Numbered from the stretch's first letter, positions 20,901 to 29,610 are shown. The stretch is DNA of 63,100 nucleotides from an uncultured archaeon (GCA_902386205.1 CABMIH010000087.1:1-63100); one strand, 5' to 3'. A program made the numbers and translations. Notes: generated by a model not told the origin, from the sequence alone.

Positions 20901-23843
20901 TGTAGCGTTAATCCCGGGCAGGACAAGTTCCATATTCTCACCAATCGATGCGCTTCCTGTCATGTCAACGCCGTTAACGCTGACCGATACATCCCTTGCA
21001 TATTCAATGAAGGGTATAATTACTGTAACAGAACTCATACTGGATTCAGGGGTAAAAACTGCCGTATCCGTGACATTGTAGCGTGCCGTATCTTCGCTCA
21101 CATTGTGGGTAATGTATCCGGTGTACCTCTTTTGCAGGATCATTTCATATCCTGTTATGGAAGTCCTGCTATTGTTTATTCGGACAGGATTGGCTGCCGC
21201 GCGAAAACCCGTAATATCCACTGTTGCGCTTGTGAAATTCCCGACCCTGGCAAAGGTGAGGTTGTTGTTCGTTTTAACGTACAGGTGGCGCGGCGTTGAT
21301 ACATGCCCCGTATAACTTACGATAAGATCCTCTGAGAAATAATACTGCTGTGAGCTGGCTACATTCTTGTTGTATATCCTTATGGTCTGGGCACTGCCGG
21401 GGTTAAGGATGTCTGGGATATAACCTGTAAGCGAATCGCCCTGGGTATAAGATTCCTCACCGTGAGGTATGATCGAGCTGTTGATCTGCCTGCCGTCTAT
21501 CGTCAGGTTAAAAGCCATATCGGCGGTGATGGCGGGATCTTTGATCTCAGCCGAGGTGTTTAAAAAAGCGCCGGTTATATCAATGTGCTCGTAAGGATAT
21601 AACGGCAGGGTGAATGTGCCGCTAATATTTGAACCATAACTTGCAGGGATGAGTTTGTAATTTATGGGATACGGGAACGGGTTATATGTTACATTGGCAG
21701 TTGTCTTCCCCCGCATGTTCATGATCGCGCGGGTGATGTTGGTATTATTTATCCAGAGGGTTGAACCAGGTGAAAGGGTCGCATCGCCGCTTACTGCCGG
21801 CAGGTCGCCTTTTATAACATAAAAGTAGTTGTCCATTACATCGAATGTTGAATTTGCAGATACGCTGTAATTGCCAGCCGAAGTATTTGCAGATACAGTG
21901 TATGTTCCCCTGCCCCTCCCGGGTATGGAATAACTGAAATAACCTGTGGAATTGGAAGTGGTGTTATAATATTCGCCCCCCACGCTTAAGTTAACACGAC
22001 CCGCATGGCCTGTACCGTTCGTATAATGAGCCCTTCCTGCGATGTTCATCTGCCGCCAGGATAAAGCCGGGTCGGCGGATATGTAGAGCAGCAGGTCTTT
22101 TATATGCAGGTAGGAATAAACCGAACCTGTTCTCTGTACGCCGTCCACATTTGCCGATGCTTCAGCCGTGATATTATATGCCCCGGCAGTATTATTTGAG
22201 AAAGCAAAAGGTGTTATGCTGCTGACATTTCCATCATATACAAGCGCAGAATCGCGGTATATCCTCACCCTCACGCCGGTATCGACCTGAGAGCCGTTCA
22301 GATATACACCCGGCGTGATATAGAAGTTCTCTCCTTTTTCTGCTTCTTCGCTGCTGGCCGTAAGGTTAAGGGCCAGTTGCATGAGGCTGTAATTAATGGA
22401 AAAATGCCTGGTCGAGTGGTTATATATTGTCCCGATCCTGCTGTTATTAATACGAAGGACGTTTCCCGATATGATGCTGCCGGCCGTGATATTCGTGCTG
22501 TTCTCCCAGGCCGTAACGTTGTATGCTCCTTCGGGCAACTGGTATGTAATACTGGAATTGTTCCAGTTATAGTCCATATCATTTGTAACCGTAAGGTCGG
22601 AACTGTAGTTATCGGATATTGAAGCGGTTTTTGTGATATTGAACGTGGAGTTGAGAATATATGTTATGGAGACGGCGCTCCCGGTTGTGATGTTTATATC
22701 GTTACCGGATGTGAGATAACCTGTGATGTTAAGGTTAGCGCTGGCAGTCGTGGCATTGTACACAGTGATGTTGTTTATTTTAACCTCCATGCCCGTTGTC
22801 GAACCCGGAATGAGGGAGATGCCGGAGTATGAAGGCACGGCATCGGCCGGAAACTGAAAACCTATGTTCGTGAACACACCTGGTGTTGTTGAACCTGCGA
22901 TAGCGGCGCTGGCTTCTGTCCTGTATAAAGTGGTGTTTGTGACCTGAATGTATGTGGCATTGCTGCCGTTTAAGCTCCCGGATGTTGCATTCACCCATAT
23001 CGTGTGATTTCCGGATTGTGCCGGGCCTGTGAGTATTTTGATGAAGTTCCCCTCTGCGTCTGCGATCAAATTATAAGAGCCTGCCCAGGATGGGGCTATC
23101 TCTATATTGCTGCCTGCTGCCGCTGTGGAATTGTCATAATATGCCGCCCCGGAGATGGTCACCGTATCATTGGTGTGTACGGGATTATCAGCAAAAAGGC
23201 GTATATTTATGCCCCCTGGGGCGCCGACTGCAAATACAGAGAGGGAATAAGTCACAGCTTCAATATAACTTCCGTTCATGGTCGTCGGGAGGGGCTGCCA
23301 GTATTCCCCTGCATAGTGGTATATTACGAGGTCGCTTCGCCCCCATTCATTCGGTATGCGAATAGTGATGGATGAATACGTAAGGTTGTCTGAAAAGATC
23401 TCAAGGTACGAAAGAGGCTGAAAATGCGGGTTTTTTGCTGCATCGGGCTTTTTTTCAAGTTTCAGGGCATGGATGCTGGCGTTTTCCGCAATAGAGATAT
23501 CTGATTGTGAGCCGCTTATTTCAATGGTATATTTTTTTTCATTTTCCAGCGTAGCGGTTTCTGTGTCCGTCCCGGTCATGTTTGGAACTACACCCGCCGT
23601 TTCCGTCTGGTTGGTGACCGTTGTAAGGTTTGCGGTATCATTCGTGTCAGATGTATTGAGATTGGTTAAAGGCACTGAGAGAGTCCAGACTAGCAGGGGG
23701 ACAAGAAAGGCAAGTACGATGCCCTTCCCGATTCTTGAGAATGTTATACTGTCTCTATATGGCCAGCTATCCAGTTTTATTTTAAGCCACTTTATCATAT
23801 TCACGTAATTTACGTTTTTTGATTCCAGAACAGGCATTCCCAC
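17949..23843 (-). CDS. N-terminal, Cys-free Ig-like repeat part of the giant multiheme cytochrome
   Basis: Open frame of 1,964 codons ending in TAG. A hydrophobic segment near residues 44-62 (GIVLAFLVPLLVWTLSVPL) after a basic stretch acts as signal or anchor. Start options are the GTG at 23843, an ATG at 23837, or an ATG at 23798 (MIKWLKIKLDSWPYRD); none has a strong ribosome site. I saw no cysteine in the whole segment. It is built from tandem beta-sandwich repeats of about 85-95 residues, each with phrases such as GTYNITVNVS and ending FRVRGLNITV or FRISNLTVTA. A concanavalin-like module lies near residues 1650-1810. N-glycosylation sequons are very dense. The same repeat family resumes after the TAG in the downstream frame. 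If the stop is read through, this is the export signal and long stalk of the cytochrome; if not, it is a secreted adhesin-like protein without a C-terminal anchor. Confidence 0.85.
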   Translation of the reverse strand: MGMPVLESKNVNYVNMIKWLKIKLDSWPYRDSITFSRIGKGIVLAFLVPLLVWTLSVPLTNLNTSDTNDTANLTTVTNQTETAGVVPNMTGTDTETATLENEKKYTIEISGSQSDISIAENASIHALKLEKKPDAAKNPHFQPLSYLEIFSDNLTYSSITIRIPNEWGRSDLVIYHYAGEYWQPLPTTMNGSYIEAVTYSLSVFAVGAPGGINIRLFADNPVHTNDTVTISGAAYYDNSTAAAGSNIEIAPSWAGSYNLIADAEGNFIKILTGPAQSGNHTIWVNATSGSLNGSNATYIQVTNTTLYRTEASAAIAGSTTPGVFTNIGFQFPADAVPSYSGISLIPGSTTGMEVKINNITVYNATTASANLNITGYLTSGNDINITTGSAVSITYILNSTFNITKTASISDNYSSDLTVTNDMDYNWNNSSITYQLPEGAYNVTAWENSTNITAGSIISGNVLRINNSRIGTIYNHSTRHFSINYSLMQLALNLTASSEEAEKGENFYITPGVYLNGSQVDTGVRVRIYRDSALVYDGNVSSITPFAFSNNTAGAYNITAEASANVDGVQRTGSVYSYLHIKDLLLYISADPALSWRQMNIAGRAHYTNGTGHAGRVNLSVGGEYYNTTSNSTGYFSYSIPGRGRGTYTVSANTSAGNYSVSANSTFDVMDNYFYVIKGDLPAVSGDATLSPGSTLWINNTNITRAIMNMRGKTTANVTYNPFPYPINYKLIPASYGSNISGTFTLPLYPYEHIDITGAFLNTSAEIKDPAITADMAFNLTIDGRQINSSIIPHGEESYTQGDSLTGYIPDILNPGSAQTIRIYNKNVASSQQYYFSEDLIVSYTGHVSTPRHLYVKTNNNLTFARVGNFTSATVDITGFRAAANPVRINNSRTSITGYEMILQKRYTGYITHNVSEDTARYNVTDTAVFTPESSMSSVTVIIPFIEYARDVSVSVNGVDMTGSASIGENMELVLPGINATEIINITYWAPILDISPSVNNTQFNRGDTVKISASIGGGITDATVYANITKAGIPVANMTLNHTSGGIYISDYTLSSGAALGLYNVTVWGYNATTAKDSENISFRVRGLNITVNASGPYIVDNNSSITGYVRDLENNSNISGAPVNITISNSTYNYTAATTTNSTGYYNLSRLVDAAGDYNITVNASDANIIGSLNTTYRVKYNVTLGVLLASYNKNSSVPVSITVYDRGLSPVSGAVVNSTVKVNSTYYYYNGTTDGNGQYNIIHSSTGTLGTYNITVNVSRSGVTGNATGSFRISNLTVTANVSAEYQPGTMVVINGTVYDDETGGKASGATVNVTLNNGSTAAVNSTTTSSGNYTVSFANLYGGIYTAYVDVTYNTLIGSAAPVFHIHYNTSTNVSKSIYALNEAVLLNVTVLDLNYTPANANVSINITKPDAGIENLSGSTTNGYFNTTFSNTSLEGDYIIAVYARNATTLAHANAANRSFRASGFVVNASLDRSPVSYKPGETVNISGLLRDTLEAARTADVIIRINSSAASEITNTTLAGRNGSYLWNHTLSNDSVAGWYIVIVNATTLEGTVNSTTARFEVQLNLAMNTLLQYNPGDAANVTVLVRNGTVPEDAAVNVTVQKFDIWNEFAGTYFDESKMNYSAPDNNTGYYLNYTQNDELLFYTTNLTINNTWAGKAVQLNTISLPSHFILEYEVSANGTSSYLLARPTIGNATKNASLDFLNYSDNSQDGYFVYMNGVQRYSKQETADGRKIRFSIEYDVGTLRFYRSGEQFYQGNFTLPAGSFIKLNGYAKNASIGGSAYIRFDNVTLYNLSSPVLAQGAASGSGGNYTFNFTADPTGMYRVNATSGNSSAYTTFKVRTLDITSTFFGPYNFNESALSSNTVVPLIIYGTVKDNETRSNITGAQVNITILQSGNPYTFNITSTSSGSYVLNFTGSFNSTAYGIFNASVGVNDSGVLSVHNTSFIAYTINQSWFDP

Positions 23844-23989
23844 ACATATTCGACTAATATGTGGTACATTTCCATATGCTAATTATAATCATAATAATAT
23901 GATTAATATACTTTATTAATCTTATGGTTATCGGAAGGAATCCAATTAACTCAAAAAATGTTATTAAGAATTAAAAATCAGCTCAATTT

Positions 23990-25073
23990 TTATGACAATG
24001 GGCTATATACTGCCAGATTCCCAGAAAAGGTGGCCATGTAAACCTTGCCATTGGCGATAGTTGGCGGGCAGAACTTCGCCGCATTGCCGAGACTGTCGCG
24101 GCCCGGATTCATATCACTGTTCCATAGTTCATTTTGCAGATCCGAGGCGTCGAAGGCGTGAAGCACGTTCGGCTCAGATACCCATAATATCCCTCTTCCT
24201 GAAATGTTACTATTAGCCGATATTGACATCCATCCGCCCCACTCAAAGGTAGCGTTACTTTCAGAAATCGGTGCGGTAGGCTGAAAAACTCCTTCAGCGA
24301 ATCGATAAGCCTTGGTATGAGCATTCATGGGTGATACGTAGACCAGAGAACCGTTAGGGCCGTTCCAGAAAACCGGCCCTCCCATCAGATCGTGGTCGCC
24401 CTGGGAATCAGATCCGGAAATGACAGAGAAAGGAGGCTGGACTATCTGATTGTCATTGTCGGGGTTGAAGTGGCCCAGGTTATTTCTGTTTATCAGGAAG
24501 AGCTTTGCTTCCTTTCCGCCACCTACCAGCAGGTCGGTTCCAGGTATCAGTAATGCCCCCCCGGAGCCAAAATCCAGATCGTTATTATTAAGCTCGCTAT
24601 TATTGTGAGGAGAGAACCAATCTGCTAATTTCAGGTCGGGCTTGAGTTTGATGATGCTGTCACCCAGATCAGTTGGCATGGGATTGGAATAGCCATTAAA
24701 ATCGCCATTGCCGGTAATGAAGTAAATATTGCCTGAACTATCAGCCGCCGGCCCTGCTCCTGCCTGCCAGATACTTCCCAATCCCGGCATTTGATGTACA
24801 CCTGGCACATCGTCCGGGGTTGTAACGTAAACAGCGATCTGATTCAGCGTGCCAGCATCATATGCCATCAACCAGCCATGGGATGGTATGGCATCCCCAT
24901 GACCCAAAAGCTATGTATATCCTGTCATTGGATAGTAGCAGAGCCGGGCGCTGGAGCTGCCTGTGACTTGTGAAGTTAATGATCCCGTTAACACTCCCGT
25001 TCCCGTTTCCGGGATAGCTTGCACTTATTTCTACAGGCCCGCCCGCCTTTTCTATACCGGTACTTAAGTCCAT
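23990..25073 (-). pseudogene. Frameshifted, N-terminally truncated PQQ-type beta-propeller gene
   Basis: Two frames of one gene. The 5' piece (25073 to about 24895) reads MDLSTGIEKAGGPVEIS and ends RPALLLSNDRIYIAFGS. The 3' piece (from about 24905 to 23990) continues HGDAIPSHGWLMAYDAGTLN through typical propeller blades to a TAA. The joined reading RIYIAF-(G)HGD-HGWLMAYDA is the usual run of these proteins, so one extra base (or two missing) near the TTTTGGG run at about 24895-24903 breaks it. The N-terminal blades and any signal peptide are absent: upstream sequence runs straight into the end of the 25146 gene. Either a decayed gene or a sequencing indel plus a truncated copy. The TTG that opens the 3' piece is unlikely to be a real start. 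Confidence 0.75.
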
Positions 25074-25145
25074 ATCGACAATAATTATTACAATGGCGTG
25101 AGAATATTGCTGGAAAAATTCAATCAGGGTACAGTGATAGTTGTG

Positions 25146-26231
25146 TTAATGGCGCCTGTACAATAATATCATTATGAACACACCAACCGTTACGAGTGCC
25201 GCAGTCATAAAGTACCATAGATTCTGCTTCAACTTATCTGAAGGTCTCTCCACTTCTTCCTCTTTTACATATCTGGAGGCAAATTCACTTATTGCTGAAA
25301 CAACTTTCTTGTACTCAACGGGATGCTCTCTGATTGAGCTTTCCAGTTCCAGATGAATAAAGACTGCACCTATACTGTTCGCATACTTGCCCTGGGTATT
25401 GGTAGCTGCCTCCAGTTCTTTTAAATTTCCCTCATTAGCTATCCCTGTCGTAAAATCCCTATCTTTAAAAATAGATGAAAGTTTACGAACTGGCGAGGTG
25501 GCAACTCCATTACCCCGACTGAGAACTATCTGCGGGTACCCTGGTTCATTTATCAATGTAAAGCCATGAATCTGAATGATAGTGGTGGAATCCCCGGTGA
25601 CTGTTTCGTGAACAGCCTGGAAGATGCTCCTGGTCGAATGTGCTACGTCTGAGGACATGTCCCGGTTGGCCCGCCTGCGAGTTCCTGACATCAGGAAAGC
25701 CTTAGCTTTAGACCTGGTGAATGCAATAATACCTATGCTATCAGTACGGAGATCATCTACAGGATGAGGTACCTCTATGACAAGATCTCTATTTCCACTG
25801 CCAGCGCGGAAAATATATAGACCCCATCCCCTGTTCTGACCGCCAGTTTCTAAAATAGCATAGTATTCTGTTTTTCCATCTGTGAGTTTGATAATATCAT
25901 ACCCCAAACGCGATGCCTCGGATACGGACTTGGAGAGCTTTGCATTATCATTGTCGCTGATCGAAGTCATGACCAGAGAGACAAGCTGACGCATCTGGTT
26001 GAGATTTGTTTCATTGGGAGGAATATACATCTCGCTATCTTCAGGAATGATTTTGGTATTAAAAGACGTTACAAGATCAGCCAGGGTGCCATTTTCTTCT
26101 TGAATTAATCCTTGAGCCAGAACTGGCTGTGCATCTATAGAAGAAAAAAATAGAATCGCTAATATCAGCAGTATCCCTGCATGTAAAGTCCATAATTGTA
26201 TGATCAAAGCCCTCTCATTTATTGTCTTCAC
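25146..26231 (-). CDS. Membrane-anchored protein of the poly-gamma-glutamate operon, putative hydrolase
   Basis: 361 residues with a signal or anchor helix (about 14-34, GILLILAILFFSSIDAQ) and a C-terminal transmembrane helix (WYFMTAALVTVGVFIMILLY), so the main domain is probably extracellular and tethered at both ends. The central domain holds IEVPHPVDD, a Thr/Arg stretch SGTRRRANRD, DVAHSTRSIFQAVHE, IIQIHGF and FIHLELE. Acidic and His pairs of this kind suggest a zinc amidohydrolase of the N-formylglutamate-amidohydrolase or gamma-PGA-hydrolase fold. That is inference, not a firm match. It lies 42 bases after pgsC on the same strand. Bacterial pgs/cap operons carry PgsA and a depolymerase at this place, so it may release, trim or export the polymer. 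It is not recognisably PgsA. Confidence 0.6.
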   Translation of the reverse strand: MKTINERALIIQLWTLHAGILLILAILFFSSIDAQPVLAQGLIQEENGTLADLVTSFNTKIIPEDSEMYIPPNETNLNQMRQLVSLVMTSISDNDNAKLSKSVSEASRLGYDIIKLTDGKTEYYAILETGGQNRGWGLYIFRAGSGNRDLVIEVPHPVDDLRTDSIGIIAFTRSKAKAFLMSGTRRRANRDMSSDVAHSTRSIFQAVHETVTGDSTTIIQIHGFTLINEPGYPQIVLSRGNGVATSPVRKLSSIFKDRDFTTGIANEGNLKELEAATNTQGKYANSIGAVFIHLELESSIREHPVEYKKVVSAISEFASRYVKEEEVERPSDKLKQNLWYFMTAALVTVGVFIMILLYRRH

Positions 26232-26273
26232 ATTTTTAACTCTTCATAGAAGGGACTATATACATGTTACTTT

Positions 26274-26744
26274 TCACACCGGCTTCCACTTCCCAATGAC
26301 TAGAAGGACCGATAAAAGAGTTAGCACAGTGATGATAATTAGTGTATACAGTGTATTGAATATTCCCTGCCTTTCCATCTCATTTGCTATGAGACCTGGT
26401 ATGACGAATCCTATAACTTGAAAGTCTACGGTTGAAGTCAGTGCAAAATTTGTGATCATATCTGCACCCCATGCCAGGCCAAAATTAACCAGCATAATAA
26501 CGGAGAATCTTCTTCTCCCGAAAAGTATTACATGGTTTGAAGTCTGCTTGACTATGAAAAGCGTTGCAAAGGCTATTAACAAAGTATACACAACTATCAG
26601 AGGCCTGTCTAACACGAAAAGCGCCATCAGGCCGGGTACTATTACTCCACCTGAAGAAAAATTCTTTTTTTCATACCACAGCATACTTATGACGATTCCC
26701 AGAACAATTGCAATTCGTATTGACTGATATTCAAAGTTTAACAT
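26274..26744 (-). CDS. pgsC: Poly-gamma-glutamate synthesis membrane protein PgsC/CapC-like
   Basis: 156-residue integral membrane protein with about five hydrophobic segments and the PgsC-type phrases NFSSGGVIVPGLMALFVLDR and VIGFVIPGLIANEMERQG. In Bacillus, PgsC (CapC) pairs with the ligase PgsB at the membrane to build and move poly-gamma-glutamate. The start codon overlaps the pgsB stop by one base (TAATG at 26742-26746), so translation is coupled. The length and the two GxIxPGL signatures agree with the family. Confidence 0.87.
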   Translation of the reverse strand: MLNFEYQSIRIAIVLGIVISMLWYEKKNFSSGGVIVPGLMALFVLDRPLIVVYTLLIAFATLFIVKQTSNHVILFGRRRFSVIMLVNFGLAWGADMITNFALTSTVDFQVIGFVIPGLIANEMERQGIFNTLYTLIIITVLTLLSVLLVIGKWKPV

Positions 26745-27955
26745 TAACCTTCACTGCCTGATAAGACTTCGAGCAATTTTCCCGGGATTTCTCCAATCAT
26801 ATTTCCGCATCCGAAGAACACTGTTGGCATTTCTTTTGAGATTTCAGCCATCTTATTTAAGGTATCAAATGCAGTACATTCACCAAGGTTAATTATATTC
26901 TCCTTACAATACAACGCTTTAATAGCCTCAATTACAAAAAGATTGGTCATTTTCCCACAAATTATGATTTTTTCGAAATCCATCTCAGATACCATGGCAT
27001 CGCCAAATTCTACGGTTCTCGTCACCCTGTCCCCTCTTGCATGGAAAACTCCAACAATAGATCGTTTATCAAAGTATCCCCTATTCATAAGTTCCCTGTA
27101 TACGGTTACCGTGCTGTCCTTATCATTAACACCAAATGCATTTACAAACATGAAGTCGCTTCCATTCAGTGTCGGGCGATAGATCTTCATTACACCCGGG
27201 TCAGGGTTTGCTTTAAGCATACCCTCTATTGCTATATCATCGGGTATTCCCAGGAGGCGGGATATCTCAAGTGCAATTGCTACATTCTCTTTGAAATTCA
27301 GATAAGAAAAAGATGTTATTAATTCATCATTTATCTCTTCCGGATTTGCCTTTATTATCCGGGCCCCAACTTTCTTTGCATGTTCTTCCATTATATACAG
27401 ATACTTGTCCTCTGCAGTGACTAGTATCCCATTTCTGGGTATCGTATTACAGAGACTTCTGGCAACATCCTCAAGGGTCGGACCCATAACATCCAGATGG
27501 TCAGTGCGTACGTTTGTAATTACACCTATGGTAGATTGTATCATCTTACGTTCTGCTACCCTCTGAAGTTCGGGATGGACCGCCATGCATTCAATAACGA
27601 GAGCATGAATTTCTTCATGAACGGCAATCTTCATTATGTCTATCTGCTCCCTTATGTTCGGTTTTCCCTTTCTGGCTATAGGTTTCTCATTTCCGTCCGG
27701 TTCTATGATCCTTGCCCCTTTGCCCGTTGTCTTTGTCATGGTCTTCAAACCTGATTCTCGAAGAGCGCCACCTATAAGTCTTGTGACAGTGGACTTTCCC
27801 CTTATACCATTGACATGAATCCTGATAGGTACTTTATTAACACGCTTAATATGTTGAACCTGTTCTCTTCTGCCAGCAATCCAAACAATCACAAGAAGTA
27901 CGATCAGGACTACTATGAAACTAAAATATCCAAATATTGATTTAATTCCTTCCAA
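26744..27955 (-). CDS. pgsB: Poly-gamma-glutamate synthase PgsB/CapB-like (Mur-ligase family)
   Basis: ATP-dependent amide ligase that would join glutamates (or a related amino acid) through gamma-carboxyls. 403 residues: an N-terminal membrane helix (about 10-27), then the diagnostic nucleotide loop VNGIRGKSTVTRLIGG (about residues 48-63), TTGKGARI, the Mur-ligase-like IECMAVHPELQ and GVITNVRTDHLDVMG, and a C-terminal part with GVFHARGDR. It is the first gene of a three-gene unit with pgsC and the 25146 gene. The start lies near the 28 kb AT-rich divergent intergenic region. pgsBCA operons are known mainly from Firmicutes; scattered archaeal copies exist. The product could be a capsule, an osmolyte polymer or an anchor to the S-layer. 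Confidence 0.9.
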   Translation of the reverse strand: MEGIKSIFGYFSFIVVLIVLLVIVWIAGRREQVQHIKRVNKVPIRIHVNGIRGKSTVTRLIGGALRESGLKTMTKTTGKGARIIEPDGNEKPIARKGKPNIREQIDIMKIAVHEEIHALVIECMAVHPELQRVAERKMIQSTIGVITNVRTDHLDVMGPTLEDVARSLCNTIPRNGILVTAEDKYLYIMEEHAKKVGARIIKANPEEINDELITSFSYLNFKENVAIALEISRLLGIPDDIAIEGMLKANPDPGVMKIYRPTLNGSDFMFVNAFGVNDKDSTVTVYRELMNRGYFDKRSIVGVFHARGDRVTRTVEFGDAMVSEMDFEKIIICGKMTNLFVIEAIKALYCKENIINLGECTAFDTLNKMAEISKEMPTVFFGCGNMIGEIPGKLLEVLSGSEG

Positions 27956-28206
27956 GGTAACACCAGCACCCTGAAAATTTTATTAAAGTCACATCCTTCA
28001 TTATTATCACCAAAACAGAAATCTTGTTTAACTAATTTAACGATAACGAATGTTTTTTTAATTTTTTAACGTTTTCAAAACTTTGTTTAGCTTTTTAACG
28101 GTTCATGAATTTTTATTTTTTGGTTTGAGTAAGGATAATCTCTTGTTGTGATATATTGATGAATTTTACATAAGATTATTTCTTATAAGAAATATAATCC
28201 AATTAT
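27956..28206. promoter_or_regulatory. AT-rich divergent intergenic region with repeated TTTAACG words
   Basis: Separates the leftward pgsBC unit from the rightward voltage-sensor/CorA gene and must hold both promoters. It is much richer in A and T than the flanking genes. The word TTTAACG occurs three times in one orientation (28036-28042, 28065-28071, 28094-28100), about 29 bases apart, the last two inside TTTTTAACG. The regular spacing on one DNA face suggests an operator, but AT-rich chance cannot be excluded. A palindromic ATTTCTTATAAGAAAT (28177-28192) lies just before the 28207 start. Confidence 0.4.
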
Positions 28207-29610
28207 ATGGAATCCAAAGGGCTTCGTTTGAAGTTAAGGGAACATGTATATCAAATATTCACCGATCAACTGATGATAGTGCTTGCATTGATACTGATCC
28301 CGGCTATTTTTTTGCCGTTCTTTTTTACATTCTCGCAGTTCATGCTGGCCTTTATTAAAGTTGTGAGATCCGCCATTCTTTTGATGTTCATTCTTGAGTA
28401 CTTCTTAAAGCTGTACGTAGCAGATTCCAGGAAGGCATACGCTACAGACCCGTGGCACGTTATTGACCTGCTGATCGTTATCCTTGCTGTTACGGATTTC
28501 ATCCCGTGGACTCCACTGGGGGGAATCGGAAGGACATCTCCACTGCTCCGGTTATTAAGGATTTCCAGGACATTTGCAGTGGCCGGAAGGACTGTCAAAA
28601 GAGCGGTCCCGTTAAGACCGGCAAAGAAGATCACGCCGCCTGTCTCACGGATGAAAATCAACATCCTCATGGATGGCAGGATCATTAAAGGTACAGCAAA
28701 GGAAGATATCGCTGGCTATATTGCTGCTCCCGGGCATACCTGGATTGATCTGCAGGAGGTTTCGGAACCGGATATTGATTTTGTCTGCGATATCCTCAAA
28801 ATCCCAAAGGTCGTACTGGAAAGCAAAATCATCAAGGAATCCTACCCCAAGATCGACTTCTTCAAGAACCTCATCACAATCTTCATCCGGGACTTAAAAC
28901 TGCAATCAGATGGTGCTGATATTAGAGATGTCAGTATCCTGAGAAATAATATACTTATCACATGGGCCAATAACTACATTGTCACCATTTCCAGTGAAAA
29001 AAGCGAGCTATTTGATCTGATAAGTGACGGCCTGGAGGTGAAGGATGAGGATTTCTTCGCAAGAATTTTATACTCGATTTTCAGCAGAAAAATCAATGAT
29101 TATGAAGAGATCGTGCGGTCGATGGAGCAAAATATAACGGCACTTGAAGAACTTCCGGTGGGCCAGATGCATCCATTCCTTGAAAGATCATTCTTCTTTA
29201 AGAAAGAGATACAGAAAATCCACAGCAACCTCCTGCATTTTAAACAGCTGGTGGGAACCATAAGAACAAGGAAAATATTGCCGGGCATGAAAGATGAGTA
29301 TCCTTCCCTCTTTGGTATTCTCTACGATGAATCGGTTTACCTTTCTGAGACAGCCGACACCATCAGGAACAATTTGATTTCATTGATTGATCTTCGTATA
29401 AATACAGTATCGGTCGGGTTAAGCAGGGTGATGAGGATACTCGCAGTGATCACAAGCCTCGGTCTCATTCCATCGATCATAAGCGGGCTCTTCGGAGAGA
29501 ACCTGATAGACAGTCCGTATCAAGTCAGGCTCTCTGAAATATTTTTCCTTGAACTATCTATGATGCTCCTTACAGCATATGCTTTTTACAGGCGTGGGTG
29601 GTTAAGGTAG
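28207..29610 (+). CDS. Voltage-sensor domain fused to a CorA-like divalent-cation channel
   Basis: 467 residues. The N-terminus has four hydrophobic segments (about 21-41, 49-70, 84-99, 112-131). They match an ion-channel voltage sensor: S2 FILEYFLKLYV with the conserved Glu and Lys, the pre-S3 run DPWHVIDLL with the charge-transfer Asp, and an S4-like LLRLLRISRTFAVAGRTVKR with Arg at every third place at its start. Instead of a pore domain, residues about 148-467 are CorA-like: a cytoplasmic alpha/beta domain (PGHTWIDLQEVSEPD), a long helical stalk, and two C-terminal membrane helices. The CorA selectivity motif GMN is replaced by GEN (GLFGENLID), as in some divergent CorA homologues. The gene ends in TAG. 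A voltage-gated Mg2+/Ni2+/Co2+ path is the obvious hypothesis. The start matches the first ATG after the divergent promoter region. Confidence 0.85.
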   Translation: MESKGLRLKLREHVYQIFTDQLMIVLALILIPAIFLPFFFTFSQFMLAFIKVVRSAILLMFILEYFLKLYVADSRKAYATDPWHVIDLLIVILAVTDFIPWTPLGGIGRTSPLLRLLRISRTFAVAGRTVKRAVPLRPAKKITPPVSRMKINILMDGRIIKGTAKEDIAGYIAAPGHTWIDLQEVSEPDIDFVCDILKIPKVVLESKIIKESYPKIDFFKNLITIFIRDLKLQSDGADIRDVSILRNNILITWANNYIVTISSEKSELFDLISDGLEVKDEDFFARILYSIFSRKINDYEEIVRSMEQNITALEELPVGQMHPFLERSFFFKKEIQKIHSNLLHFKQLVGTIRTRKILPGMKDEYPSLFGILYDESVYLSETADTIRNNLISLIDLRINTVSVGLSRVMRILAVITSLGLIPSIISGLFGENLIDSPYQVRLSEIFFLELSMMLLTAYAFYRRGWLR

